DNA of 64,000 nucleotides, taken from contig VHIT02000002.1 of NCBI GenBank assembly GCA_009768925.2, positions 124,001 through 188,000 on the forward strand. The letters are read 5' to 3'. Source of the stretch: Cryptosporidium bovis. Its lineage: Eukaryota > Apicomplexa > Conoidasida > Eucoccidiorida > Cryptosporidiidae. A program made the position numbers and the translations under genes. A model generated the notes under the pieces. That model was not told the origin of the DNA and searched no databases. It was given only the letters and a program-made list of their open reading frames with translations. Positions 35,646 to 46,380 of this stretch are shown here, piece after piece. How positions within the stretch are numbered: position 1 is the first letter of the stretch; each line of letters starts with the position of its first letter.

Positions 35646-38600
35646 TCAAAAAAGATCGTCTGTTGCAGCTCTTGTTATGTCTACCATGAAAACATTTCTC
35701 GTTGCTTCATGTAGATTGTGATCAAATGAATCATTCTGTCCATTCCTGCCAATAACATTAATAGAAGGGACAAACAAGTTCTTGTTACCCTGATTTTTTT
35801 TTCTTGAAATGATTTTCTGTCCCGAGGCAGAGTTAGCATTCTTATTTTTATCACTCCCTGCTTCACTGCTGTTTTTGTGTTCTCTGGTAACGTTGCTCTT
35901 TTTCTTGCCGCTAGTGTTCTTACTCCTGTTTCTGCCACCCATGTACGAAACGGAACTACTAGTGTTGCTGTTAATCTCGTTGTAAATATTATCGGTACCT
36001 ACTGGGCATGTAAATTTGTCATAGCTTCTGTAAATACCTGGAATGTACAAGACCGTATTAAGGGATTCATCCGAGTGAATGTTATTTGTATCATCATTAG
36101 TACTAAATTCTTTGCTGTCCTGCGAAGTTCTCCTATAAAGTTGCGGTCTGAAAAAGGCGTTCTCTGGAAATACATCTTTAATATTAACATCGTTGACGCC
36201 AAAAATACTATTAATATCAGACGTGATAACGGGATCGAGGTGTATTAGATTGAATTTAACTGGCAGCGAATTAGGCCTGACCTCCATAAGCATCATCTCG
36301 TATTCCATAGTCAAGTCCGAACACCTTTCACTAGAGTAATATGGCTTCTTAAAGTTGTAGACTAGAGAAGGAAGCGTAGAAGGCTTTCCTCGTGAACTCC
36401 TTCGTACAGCAGAGCTGTCACTATTGTCTATAACTGACCCCGGAACATTGTCTAAGCACCACAAAGATCCAATAACCTCCTCTAAATATAAGTTAAAGCA
36501 TTTAATTAGTGGTTGTTGGTTCCAATTAAGAATATCATCGTATTTGCTTGTTCTTTCAATAACCGCTGATATATCCTTTACTGAAAACAAATCAACGCGT
36601 TTTAATTTACTTTTATCCAAAAATTTAATGTTCTGGAAGTTTCTAATACATTCAGAGTCCACTTCTGATAAATTCATTTGCTTACATGCAGCCACTATAT
36701 TGCCACACTGAGCCAGCCTACCACTCTCTTTTATATGAGGTCCTATTATCCTTAGCCACGTTGACCTTACGTTTCTAACTGGATCTGAAGTTAACAATAT
36801 AAGTGGATTTAAAAAGTAAGTGTTAAAAAAACCTCTCGGAATGTCTCTTATAAACCTATCACACATTTTAATGTACTCTTGCCTATGATGGTACTTGGTC
36901 GATATAGCAAACGTTTTTAATATGCACCAAATGAGTGCCATCTCATTCAGTAAAGATATTACCTCTTTCCCCTCCACCTTTCTGTTATTCTGGTATTCAT
37001 ATCCAATGTCGTGGTTGGTATTGTCTCTAATAACACCAATTGTCGATCCTGAATCCAAAGTTGCAGAACTTAGGCTTAAGTTCAACAATTTCCCAATACC
37101 ATCTGATGTGGAAGATGAGGTAGAAATTGATGAAGAGGAGAGAGAATTATCACTGCAATTTTCTCCCATGTTAGGAGATACAAATACTTTAGTCCATTCG
37201 GAGTCTTTTGAAGGCGGATGAATTGGAAATGGCAAATCGTGCAAATTACCTCCATTTTGAAAATAATTCCATATATAAGGCGAAGAAAGTCTAAGAAGCG
37301 ACGAAATGCAGTCTATAGCTTTTAATCTAACTGCTGATACCGGATCTAGAATAAGTGAGAAAGCAATAGGCGATATGTATTCCTGAGAGTGCTTCCCAGT
37401 AAATATCCCGTGTCCATTATAATATTCATACTCATTTTTGTCTACACAATACTGCTTTCTTATTAACTTGTTTCTTAAGTGAAGATCAATGCATATCCTC
37501 CTCATTTGTATAGCTAGTATATTTCTGCTTCTCCAGTCACTAGCACATGTTTCAAGTATTAAAGGAAGCTTTTTGAATACTGTTTCTATTTGATATTCAA
37601 ATGGAAGGCACCTGACAATGTCAGAGAGACAACCCAGTATTGCTCTTTTTACCAATACATTGCTATCCAATAAAAGTTTGTCTAACACCAATAAAAGTGG
37701 CTCAAGTTTCTCGGAAACATGGGAACATGAGCATGAACAGGTAATTTTACACATGTTTCCAGTAAGCACGCTTTTATTTAAACTTCTGCCCGAATTTCCA
37801 TTAATATTAGTATGGTAAAAAAGATCAACACCCTTATTTATGGTATTGTTTTGCTCATCACGGTCAAAATTTGAATTCATTGATCCAGAATCCTTGTGAC
37901 TCTTTAATAAGAAGGATAATTCCAAATAGTTTCCAACACCATTATTATTAACTAAATTCGGAAAGTAACAAGATCCACTCATATGCTCACTTTCACAAGG
38001 ACACAATGCATTAGCAAGTATTAATGAAATTGAAGCTGCTATTGGAAGTCTGACGGTATATCTAGGGTTTCCTGCCAAACGTGACAATAATTCACAAAAT
38101 CTATCCCAATTTGAAGACCCCACATGTGAAAAAACTGCTGCAAAACTAAATGAACAAAAATACGCAGGATCTTCTATACCCCCTTGTCCAAATGTAAGCC
38201 CCAGTTGGTTGCCAAAAGGGAGCAACTTTATTTCATCCTTCAAAATACCGTCCATAATGCCTGCAAGTTTGTCTTGAGTGTTTTCCGTATCCACACAAAC
38301 TAAACTGTTGTTAATATTAATGTCGTTTTTAATATCCATTTTATCAACTTCTTTAGCATTATATTCTGAATTCACATTAAGAATGTCAGTATTATGTATT
38401 GATTCATTTAGATATTCATCTTTTGGAGCATTATTTTCCATGGTATCCATTGAAAGATAAAGATCAAGTATCTCATTAGGTACTTTTTCAGGTTCGGGAA
38501 AAAGTGTAATTAAAGGTCCAAGTTGTTTGAGATACTCAATTCTAATATCATCGACGAGAACACACTCACGATTTAAATCTAATAACAAACAAAAAAAATT

Positions 38601-39548
38601 ATTTTCGGAAATGATGTTTATGCTGCTTGAAATACCCAACAGCACCTTAACTGCACAAAGTCTAACCATATATGTATCGTAAAGTATAAGTCTTTTATAT
38701 GTTGGAAATATATCACCTATTTCTTTGTTTATTCTTATGATCTCACATAAATTCATTGCCGCAAACATTCTTACTCTCTCACTGTGATCATCACCTAGAC
38801 ATCTCATTTGAGGTATTATGTATTGTCTGCACAAATCTTTGCCAACATACTCTGCCAGTCCGTTTAACATCCATGTTGATAAACACCTAGAATCCTCATT
38901 CTCAAGGTCATTGGCTAGTGCTAAGCCAATAGACAAAATGTACTGGACTCTGTCAGAATGCCTCAGATGGGAACAGAGTGTTATACTCGCCTGGCAAGCC
39001 ACTTCCTTAACAGAAATACTTGAATTTTGGGAGAATTCACAATTTGCTGAATTCTTCAATCCAACTTGTCTGTTGTTAGATGCTGCTCTTGCTTTAATCC
39101 CTCTTCCTCCTTCAAGTGATCCTTTTTTCTTGTCATCCGTTCCTCTACATTCAAGAGACTCATCGTCGTATATACCTTCAAGAAGAACACTCTTAATTAT
39201 TGGAATAACACCAGATATAACTGTTTTGTAACCTTTTTCAGGTTCTGACTGCACTAAAAATCCGACAAAATCTCCCAATATACTCAGTGTTCCCCTCCTA
39301 ACCTCCTCATCAGTGTCCTTAGACAAACGCCTTATTACTGGAAGTAGCGAATTTACTGTGCTCACAAAACCTATATCGTAGCAAATATCTATAAATTCTC
39401 TTATGACCACTAGTCTTTGCAACACCACCTTTGAGCTCGAATATTTAACTGCCTTTTCCAATGGAGACAGGTTGTCCGCAGCCCTTAACAACGAACGGTC
39501 GTAACCTAAACGCTCCATTGAAGAATATAAGTTGGAAGAGCTTGGCAT
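35646..39548 (-). CDS. HEAT-repeat protein, PP4R1-like phosphatase regulatory subunit
   Basis: 1300 residues, ATG at 39548. The N-terminal 400 residues are a run of HEAT repeats: VVIREFIDICYDIGFVSTVN, LLPVIRRLSKDTDEEVRRGT, then ILGDFVGFL and, after an Asn/Ser-rich insertion, LCRQYIIPQMRCLGDDHSER, VRMFAAMNLCEII and DTYMVRLCAVKVLLGISSSI, ending in LKQLGPLITLFPEP. The order and the phrase GPLITLFPEP resemble the N-terminal solenoid of protein phosphatase 4 regulatory subunit 1 (PPP4R1). More HEAT-like units follow (LSRLAGNPRYTVRLPIAASI, LLLDSNVLVKRAILGCLSDI, RLKAIDCISSLLRLSSPYIW, TSDPVRNVRSTWLRIIGPHI). The C-terminal 150 residues are basic and disordered. It probably scaffolds a PP4- or PP2A-type catalytic subunit. 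PP2A-A is less likely because of the length and insertions. Confidence 0.7.
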   Translation of the reverse strand: MPSSSNLYSSMERLGYDRSLLRAADNLSPLEKAVKYSSSKVVLQRLVVIREFIDICYDIGFVSTVNSLLPVIRRLSKDTDEEVRRGTLSILGDFVGFLVQSEPEKGYKTVISGVIPIIKSVLLEGIYDDESLECRGTDDKKKGSLEGGRGIKARAASNNRQVGLKNSANCEFSQNSSISVKEVACQASITLCSHLRHSDRVQYILSIGLALANDLENEDSRCLSTWMLNGLAEYVGKDLCRQYIIPQMRCLGDDHSERVRMFAAMNLCEIIRINKEIGDIFPTYKRLILYDTYMVRLCAVKVLLGISSSINIISENNFFCLLLDLNRECVLVDDIRIEYLKQLGPLITLFPEPEKVPNEILDLYLSMDTMENNAPKDEYLNESIHNTDILNVNSEYNAKEVDKMDIKNDININNSLVCVDTENTQDKLAGIMDGILKDEIKLLPFGNQLGLTFGQGGIEDPAYFCSFSFAAVFSHVGSSNWDRFCELLSRLAGNPRYTVRLPIAASISLILANALCPCESEHMSGSCYFPNLVNNNGVGNYLELSFLLKSHKDSGSMNSNFDRDEQNNTINKGVDLFYHTNINGNSGRSLNKSVLTGNMCKITCSCSCSHVSEKLEPLLLVLDKLLLDSNVLVKRAILGCLSDIVRCLPFEYQIETVFKKLPLILETCASDWRSRNILAIQMRRICIDLHLRNKLIRKQYCVDKNEYEYYNGHGIFTGKHSQEYISPIAFSLILDPVSAVRLKAIDCISSLLRLSSPYIWNYFQNGGNLHDLPFPIHPPSKDSEWTKVFVSPNMGENCSDNSLSSSSISTSSSTSDGIGKLLNLSLSSATLDSGSTIGVIRDNTNHDIGYEYQNNRKVEGKEVISLLNEMALIWCILKTFAISTKYHHRQEYIKMCDRFIRDIPRGFFNTYFLNPLILLTSDPVRNVRSTWLRIIGPHIKESGRLAQCGNIVAACKQMNLSEVDSECIRNFQNIKFLDKSKLKRVDLFSVKDISAVIERTSKYDDILNWNQQPLIKCFNLYLEEVIGSLWCLDNVPGSVIDNSDSSAVRRSSRGKPSTLPSLVYNFKKPYYSSERCSDLTMEYEMMLMEVRPNSLPVKFNLIHLDPVITSDINSIFGVNDVNIKDVFPENAFFRPQLYRRTSQDSKEFSTNDDTNNIHSDESLNTVLYIPGIYRSYDKFTCPVGTDNIYNEINSNTSSSVSYMGGRNRSKNTSGKKKSNVTREHKNSSEAGSDKNKNANSASGQKIISRKKNQGNKNLFVPSINVIGRNGQNDSFDHNLHEATRNVFMVDITRAATDDLF

Positions 39549-41112
39549 TACTTACGCACCTCGTCTATATTCCAATTAAATGAATTTATTTGCAATTGAT
39601 TCCTCTCCTATATAATCGCCTTAATTCGTATTAAATATTATTCTATATATTAATTATGAATTTCTCACCCCTTAACCACTTTAAAAGTTGTTAAGATGTT
39701 TTCTATTGCCAAGTACATATAGCAATTTGAAATAGATTTGGAATATACAAATGTTTAACTTGTATATTGTACAACAAACCTACCTACTTAAATAGGTGTT
39801 TTATTTAAGTTACAAATTTCCTTCGATCCCTGTAAAGGTCAATTAATAAGAGGAGATGTGCCCCTTGGACAAAAATTCAATTAGAAAGTTTCATCCTTAT
39901 TTTTCTTTAATGAATTACTTAAGCAATTGTGAAAACAAAAAACCACTTTCAAAGTTAGTAAAAAGCTCTACAGCAACAATACAAGCAAAGAAGGTAATAA
40001 GAGCAGATATCTGTATGCTTTTGTTTTTATTTCTCAAAAATAAAACAATATAGTCACTATCACCTCATTATTTGGGAATAATAAGGCACTGAGGGTCCCA
40101 GACTTTAGTGCACTTCCTACACTAAACTCTCGTAACCTCCAATAAAATACAGCTTCCCCTTTCCCTCTTTGTTAACTTGTCTACTATTTTAACTTACTCT
40201 TAGCACGTTTCTCAGTTTATATTTCTATTCAATTCTCTCTTTTCTCTCCTTACATTTCCGCCCCTAGCTATTTCATATTTACCAACGTCTTGGATAAAAA
40301 TCAAAAAAAAACTATGGCCCGCTTATTTACCCAGTAATTGCAGAAAAAAATGATTTCTGTAATATGGCAATTAATTACGTATATTTAAAAAAGGTTAAAA
40401 TTCTGTCAATCTGCATTTGTTTTTCCTTGGTGAAAATTCCATACTTTTATTACGGCAGGAGCCATTTCTTCTCAAAATACTTCCTTGTCAAATTAAGTCA
40501 GGTCCGATCCTTTAAACTTATTGGTTGAAACGCACAAATTTCAATAGTACTATTTTTCGAGCATCATGCATTATAGTCATGTGACCACACACGTAATTTT
40601 AGTTATAATTATCTGCCTTTGTCATTTGTATTATTAAAATAACTTAAAACTATATATGAAGAGGCAAAATCGTAGATATTTAAAACTGTTCTCACTAAAA
40701 TAGGTAAAACTATTGGTTGCAGCTTAGTAGTCTCGGCCATGCTTACATTCGTATATCGTAACATGTATATAAATAGACCGCTCTTATTACTCCATTTTTT
40801 TCTTTTAGTAATTGTTACGTTTCAGTATGACAACCGTCTATTTTATCCCTCTATTTTTATGTCACCCGCAGATTTAAATACTGAACCTGAAAAGCGATTA
40901 TCTTTGTGTTTTACATAATGCTGATTAAATTTTGAATATTTAATTCGGGATAACTTTGAGTAAGGTGTGAATTAGCTGGTCAACTGGAGAGAATAGACAA
41001 ACTTATATATGCACTGTGATTCAAATTTTAAAGTTTTGTCAGCGCAAGCATAACAGCCGTTAAATTTTATTCAGTACTAAAAAGTCATACTCTACGAATT
41101 TCTATATCAAAA
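39549..41112. other. Large divergent intergenic region (PP4R1-like / DPH7)
   Basis: 1564 bases without a convincing gene. A 65-codon plus-strand frame at 39856-40053 has no recognisable homology. A perfect 9-bp AT hairpin, ACTTAAATA with TATTTAAGT around a 7-base loop, lies at 39786-39810. TTTCCGCCCC at 40255-40264 resembles an E2F site on the minus strand. I looked for tRNA B-box patterns and found none. Confidence 0.5.
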
Positions 41113-42357
41113 ATGGAAATATTATCTGCACTTGAATGCAAATATCCCTCAGATTGTATTTATTTTAGTAGGAAAAACAGTGATTACCTTGGAGCTGGAC
41201 TTTACTTTCTTGAAGACGAACAAACGCAAAGAAGAGTCGGGGGAGTTTCAATTTACAATAGAAAGAAAATAATAGATGAATTTTCAAGAAACCCTAAAGC
41301 AATATTAACTGAAGATGCTTCCAAACCTGAATTATTTATAAACACTGAATCAGGTGTAGTTAATTTTGAATGGGATAAATTTGGCAGCGATTTCTATACG
41401 AATAGTGAATACGACCATAATTGTTCGAACTCCAGTTTAGAGCTAATAACATGTCTATGCTCAAATAAGGCAATTAAGTATTATTCCGTTGACCTTGAAT
41501 CTTCAAATTACACATTATTAAACAGCATTAGATCGGAAAATGTAGATGACAACAATAACATTATAGGTTTGGATCTTTCTTCCGTTTCGATGTATGGAAC
41601 AAAGTAAGTTTTTCTCTTTTTTCAATTTATTTCTATTAAATAATTTTTCACTTTTTTTAAATAATTGATTTATTCTGCTAGGAAAACAAGTTATAGCATC
41701 TCTGACGGAAGAGTGTTTGTAATTAAAGATATGGAGTTCATCGATACCGAGTTTACTGCTCATGATAAGACTGAAGTTTGGACTCTATCTTTTTTAGATA
41801 ATAATCATGGCAATATTCTCGCAACTGGAGGCGATGATTGCGTAATTTCATTATGGGATCTGAGAACGAACAGTAATTCCATATATGATGGCGTCATTAA
41901 AAACTTGAATGCGCACTCTATGGGTGTGACATGCATTGAAAAATATGATTATTCACAAGATCACTTATTTTGGTCAGGTAGTTACGATGAAACACTTTCA
42001 CTTTGGGACATTAGAAACCTTTCTATCCCTATACATAAGACTAATGTTGGTGGTGGTGTTTGGAGAATAAGTGATTTAAATTACAATGGTAATAGTCATT
42101 TGATCGGTCTTGCTCTTTGTTATTTCGGGTTTAAATTTTACAATATTAACGCGAGGAGTGGCATTAATTCTCTAACTGAGGTTGCATCATTACCTAATGA
42201 ATCAGAGAATAATGACTCAATAAAGCATAAATCAATGGTATATGGGATAGATATATTACATAATTACGATGATAAAAGTCCCAATTCTGTTTTATCTGCA
42301 ACGTGCAGCTTTTACGATAATACCATTATACTTTCAAGTGTTCCCCTGTCAGATTAA
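41113..42357 (+). CDS. DPH7: Diphthine methyltransferase DPH7 (WDR85), two exons
   Basis: Exons 41113-41603 and 41682-42357, 388 residues; the 78-base intron has GTAAGT donor and TGCTAG acceptor and joins GTK to KTSYSISDGR in frame. WD40 units: WTLSFLDNNHGNILATGGDD followed by SLWDLR, then NAHSMGVTCIEKYD, FWSGSYDETLSLWDIRN, and GGGVWRISDLNYN. The phrases GSYDE, GGVWR and the terminal SATCSFYD are characteristic of DPH7. DPH7 removes the methyl group from the over-methylated diphthine intermediate so that amidation can complete diphthamide on eEF2. Human DPH7 is longer (about 450 residues). Its upstream region is the large 1.56-kb divergent spacer. Confidence 0.9.
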
Positions 42358-42424
42358 GTGTTACAAAACTCACTTCAGACATCAGAAAGCGAAACTTTAT
42401 TTATCTTCAATATTTACTTTAAGT

Positions 42425-42451
42425 TATATATATATACACACACACACACAC
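42425..42451 (+). repeat. (TA)n(CA)n dinucleotide microsatellite
   Basis: About six TA units followed by eight or nine CA units, 70 bases after the DPH7 stop. Confidence 0.9.
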
Positions 42452-42658
42452 GATAGTACCTATTCCCACCTTTATATGAGTCTATTTGTCTTTGCCTTTA
42501 AAAGAGCTCTCTATCGATGGTCATAGAAACTCAAACTAACATGCCAATACTCTGTTTTGCTTACTTATTTCCAAAGCCAAAACTATTGTTATTATCTCCC
42601 TATTTGTCTTTTCCCTTGCTTCCAATCGATAAATTTGCATCATTTCTACTTCGAAAAA

Positions 42659-42665
42659 TGGCGCC
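42659..42665. promoter_or_regulatory. E2F-like box TGGCGCC
   Basis: GGCGCC core 300 bases upstream of the CS-domain gene. Confidence 0.35.
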
Positions 42666-42961
42666 TGTACCATAGACCGACCCGCCTGTATTATATTGTG
42701 ATAATGGCATCCAAAATACCTTGTACCGAAGCTTTGATGGAAAACTTTTCCTAAGTCAGAATAATCGCACATACATAGTGCGTGAAACAACTTTGATTTG
42801 TGTAGTAAGTAAAAGAGGTGTTGCACCAATAGGAAGGAAGATAGTGGTTACCTAATATTGAACTTAATATAGACAATAGGTAGATAAGTGTGACTTTTGG
42901 TCGTTAACTCGTCTAGTTTCTCGTATTTAGATGCAAATACTATTTAGTTTAAGTTTTATCC

Positions 42962-43525
42962 ATGATGAGTTCCGATGAGAAGAAGCTTTCTGCTCTCAGG
43001 AGCAATATTAAAGAGAAAGGAGACTTTAGTTACTACTATGCACATAAAAACAATAATAACGACCTCAAAGACGCCAAAATATTTCAAGGTCCAGGAATAG
43101 TTACTGGTGGACAACCTATTCTTTTGCATAGCGGCGAGGATGAGAGCAACGGTGAAAGTACTAATAGTAGTTCAAAGGAAAATGGAATAAAGATAAGCAA
43201 GTACTCTTGGTCCGACTGTAAAGATAGCATAGAAATATACATTATGAAGGATGATTTGCCGAAAATGATACCTAATGAACCAGAAATCACAATTCAAGAT
43301 AAACCCAAATTAGAAGTTACTTCTAATTCGATTTCGCTCGAAATCATCGCCAATAATATCTCGTGTAATTCAAAAGTACACAAATTAATACTAAACATTT
43401 CCAATTTATCAAACTTCATTGACCCGGAAATTTCAAGAGTTAAAGTGTCAGACAAAAAAATCACTGTTATTTGTTTCAAAGATGATAGTGAAACAAAGTG
43501 GTTTTCTCTCACTAAACCTATTTAA
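42962..43525 (+). CDS. CS-domain (p23/CacyBP-like) co-chaperone-type protein
   Basis: 187 residues. Two ATGs lie in tandem at 42962 and 42965. The N-terminal motif RSNIKEKGDFSYYYAHK and GPGIVTGGQPILL precede a CS domain starting KISKYSWSDCKDSIEIYI (about 78-95). The C-terminal strand pattern KLILNISNLSNFIDPEISRV and KITVICFKDDSETKWFSLTK resembles the CS domain of CacyBP/SIP (strand, loop, WxxLT). CS domains bind Hsp90 or act in Sgt1/CacyBP-type adaptor complexes. No SGS domain or TPR is present and the protein ends soon after the CS domain. The exact orthologue is uncertain. Confidence 0.75.
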   Translation: MMSSDEKKLSALRSNIKEKGDFSYYYAHKNNNNDLKDAKIFQGPGIVTGGQPILLHSGEDESNGESTNSSSKENGIKISKYSWSDCKDSIEIYIMKDDLPKMIPNEPEITIQDKPKLEVTSNSISLEIIANNISCNSKVHKLILNISNLSNFIDPEISRVKVSDKKITVICFKDDSETKWFSLTKPI

Positions 43526-43634
43526 TTACCTAAGTTTACTGTCCATATTTTGCATTCCTCACTCGTGTTTTCTTAACAATGTACCTTCGTATTTCATGTA
43601 TAATACAACAAAATACATCCAAAACAACATGAAC

Positions 43635-44677
43635 TTAGAATATGCTTTTCCCGTCTTCTATATTTAGATTGCTGAGCGTCTTTTGATTAATCGGGACTCT
43701 CTTTAATCTTGCACTAGAAAAAAGGTGATAACAACTTTGTTAGTGTTTTAATTACAAACTTACCCGCATGTAGAACATATTGGAGCCTTAAATAGCGAAC
43801 AAAAAATTGATAGACATGAAGAACATACATATCCTATGTCTACTTTATTGTGGTGGCAAAAACATACAACCAAACCTGTCTGTTTCGACTTATTTACTCT
43901 TACAAACGTTTTATCTCTTGCTTCTATTGAAGGCAAGAAGTGAAATATCAGGAACGTTATTAGTCCTTGATCGTTATATTCCTTATTATATACCATAGAA
44001 GTATCGTTATTGTTGCCTCCACTACCTTCTAATACTATTGAGTCGATCACTTCCCTGTAACTCAAGTTCAAACCGTTACAAATGTCCACAAAATTGTTTA
44101 ACAATGATGATGGTTCTTTTGAAACACTTAATATGTCCACAACAACTCCCTATAAGCCGTTTGATAGTTACTAGATAATTCGCTTTAAACTTACCAACTT
44201 TTGCGATGCAAAACCTGCGTTTAGTAACGACACATATTGAGTTATATAGTCGTCTTTTTTTGATGCATCTATAACTATTATTCTGTCTTCTAATGATCTA
44301 GAAAAGGCGTTCTTTCTATTTTGGTTTATTTTACACAAACACTTGGATATTACTGAACTCAGTAGCATATCCCCTAAATTAATACTACTACTGTATCCAT
44401 TCAACTTATTTAATAGCTCATTTCTCTCCATATCTACTGTTAAGTTTGATATATATCCCTCATATATTAAATAGTAGCCGTTTGAATCGCATAAATACAT
44501 GTTCAATCTTTTTTTTTGGTCTCCCTTTATGTTATATAATCTCGAAAAACGTACTACTGAACTCCAAACGCCAGTTCCCGTTACCAGTATATTGTTCAAT
44601 TCTCCACTTCCCTCAGACTCTTCTTTTCCCGTAAATATGCACCTTGAATCTAGTATTAAATACAATGTACTGTCCAT
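43635..44677 (-). CDS. TFB4: TFIIH subunit Tfb4/p34 (GTF2H3), three exons
   Basis: Minus-strand exons 44677-44195, 44149-43764 and 43713-43635; 315 residues, close to human p34 (308). Intron 1 is 45 bases and intron 2 is 50 bases, both with GTAAGT donors; intron 2 has a CACTAAC branch site and TTTTTTCTAG acceptor. Exon 1 is a von Willebrand A-like fold (LYLILDSRCIF, RIIVIDASKKDDY), exon 2 continues ASQKL-GVVVDILSVS and ends in the C-terminal zinc ribbon: CFCHHNKVDIGYVCSSCLSI, FCSLFKAPICSTCG. Exon 3 adds ARLKRVPINQKTLSNLNIED and a few more residues; without it the protein would stop exactly in the zinc motif. Tfb4 is a structural part of the TFIIH core for transcription and repair, partnered with Ssl1/p44. 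Confidence 0.9.
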
Positions 44678-45012
44678 ACTGCGTTATTTTTGTTCATTTC
44701 AATGCGTTTACTCCTATTTTTCCCTTTTGACTATTTCGTATTCCTCAATGTTGCCTTCCTGTTCGTCCTACATAAATCGGAATGTCTAAAATAAACATAC
44801 AGAACAATGTCACATATATTGATCTATCTAGAAGTATATAAATCACTTTAGAAAAACGAAAAGTTTACTTTTATACTAAACTAGGTAAACAAACAGTTGC
44901 CGCTAAAAGACTATATGACATTGACTAATGGTATTACACCCAATAAAAAGCTTACCCACTATTGTTATTATTATATAATGTTAATACTAAGTCTTAGGAT
45001 GATTATGGTTAC
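44678..45012. other. Promoter region of TFB4, 3' flank of REXO4
   Basis: 335 bases between two minus-strand genes. The only GC element is GCCGCTAAAA near 44899, on the minus strand TTTTAGCGGC, a weak E2F-like match. Confidence 0.5.
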
Positions 45013-45888
45013 TTAAGAGTGCTTTGGCCTTTTTTTTAAATTTTTACACCTAGATATATTTTTCCTGGAATGATTTTTCTTTTCAAAAGATATGTTTACG
45101 TTCTTTAAGGAACAGGACTCTTTAGCCCGCAAAGGAGTCGATGTAGAATTAAACATCTCATAATAAGTGATTCCTGTGGAGGAGGTGGAATGGTGGTTAC
45201 TTCTATCTTCTGTGCCGTCGCGTCCTTTTTCTTCATTATCAGTTTTTGCATCTAAATTTGAGTTGAATGAAGAAATCCTTATAGTTTTATTGCATGAAAT
45301 TGAACTTTCCCATCTGTCTCTTACCTTGAGGTAAAGCATCATTGCAGACTTTGCATCTTCTCTAGGGCAGTGCGAACCCTGTTGGATGTTTTTGTTAAGG
45401 ATAAATTTCGTAAGTGTTTTAAGAGATGGTTTTTGCCTTAAAAACGAATCTTTTTGACTTGAGTCTATCTCACCCTTTTCAAGCAAAATTTTAACCAGAG
45501 TTTTTCTCAGTGGAACGTAAGTGGATGTATCTCTAATATCTGAATCAGAAGGAGACCATTCAATGACCTTAAAGTCATTAGAAACATCGTGACCTACGAA
45601 AACCAGACCTGCACTGCTGGTTTTCCTATAGTGTTCAACAATCTGAAGAAATCTACTTCTAATATTCTCGAATGGCTCACCGTTTTTAAGTACATTCCAT
45701 GTCAAACCACTCCATTTGGTTCTAAAATTAGTTACCTTTTTACTTGGTCTCACAAACGCATCCATAAGAAGCTCCATTCTGTCGTTCACCACTGCTATTC
45801 TTCCTAAAATAGATATCTCTCCCTTAGTTCCACATCCTACCATCTCACAATCTATCGAAATAGCTCTTGGAAGAGAGCTTTTGTGCAT
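45013..45888 (-). CDS. REXO4: REXO4-family RNA exonuclease (DEDDh)
   Basis: 291 residues from the first ATG at 45888. The frame stays open upstream to about 45942 without an ATG, so a small upstream exon cannot be excluded, although no good donor with an ATG was found. The DEDDh exonuclease domain fills residues 8-190: ISIDCEMVGCG (ExoI, Asp-x-Glu), VFVGHDVSNDFKVIEW (ExoII) and GSHCPREDAKSAMMLYL (ExoIII, His and Asp). This order and the motif DCEMVG match REXO4/Rex4, nuclear 3'-5' exonucleases of rRNA processing. The C-terminal 100 residues are basic and Ser/Asn-rich and could target the nucleolus (ends KNLKKRPKHS). The IMP3 gene, also for rRNA processing, lies just upstream on the same strand. 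Confidence 0.85.
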   Translation of the reverse strand: MHKSSLPRAISIDCEMVGCGTKGEISILGRIAVVNDRMELLMDAFVRPSKKVTNFRTKWSGLTWNVLKNGEPFENIRSRFLQIVEHYRKTSSAGLVFVGHDVSNDFKVIEWSPSDSDIRDTSTYVPLRKTLVKILLEKGEIDSSQKDSFLRQKPSLKTLTKFILNKNIQQGSHCPREDAKSAMMLYLKVRDRWESSISCNKTIRISSFNSNLDAKTDNEEKGRDGTEDRSNHHSTSSTGITYYEMFNSTSTPLRAKESCSLKNVNISFEKKNHSRKNISRCKNLKKRPKHS

Positions 45889-46380
45889 TTTCAAAGTATA
45901 CTTTTTATCCTCCTCTAGTTCAGGATCAAAAATTTGAGCTAATTAGATACACCTAACGGCATTCCTCATCATAAATTTGCTATGATAGAAACTATCTCTT
46001 TGTTTGTTCAGTATAACCCACTCAAGCTGTACTAATCACCAATACCTGGAACAATTGGATTATAAAAATTATATTTCAAAGCGCGCGCCTCTCCAAGGAT
46101 CTCCAAATGTAACTTACAGGTCTATAGAAAAAATGAAAAAGTCAAAATTCTAAAAAATTCAAGACACTGCAATATACACAAATATACATATGTCTGTCTA
46201 AATAAAATTAAATGTATTGATAACACAAAAAGAAACCATATATATACTGAAGAAGGATATTTGTTTTTTCTATATATTTTCTGAATAAATAAAAAGGCAG
46301 TGATAATTACAAACACATAGATTAAAGGAGTAGGTTAATTTATTTCGGAGACTGCCAACGTTGTTTCAGAGAGAAAAGGT
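45889..46380. other. Promoter region of REXO4
   Basis: 492 bases. A strikingly CG-rich AAAGCGCGCGCC lies at 46078-46089, an E2F-like element 190 bases upstream of the REXO4 ATG. No coding frame with support. Confidence 0.5.
46078..46089. promoter_or_regulatory. CG-rich E2F-like element AAAGCGCGCGCC
   Basis: GCGCGCGCC run in AT-rich DNA upstream of REXO4. E2F sites commonly take the form TTTSGCGCGC. Confidence 0.35.

Larger units (their letters stand above)
42358..42961. other. Intergenic region between DPH7 and the CS-domain gene
   Basis: 604 bases between two plus-strand genes. It holds a TA/CA dinucleotide repeat in the DPH7 3' flank and ATGGCGCC at 42658-42665. No supported gene. Confidence 0.55.

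Noticed and set aside
39856-40053. 65-codon plus-strand frame in the large spacer before DPH7
   Set aside because: No homology seen, hydrophobic Phe-rich end typical of random AT-rich frames.
40081-40125. GCACT/AGTGC stem in the DPH7 upstream spacer
   Set aside because: Only five base pairs with a 17-base loop; expected by chance.
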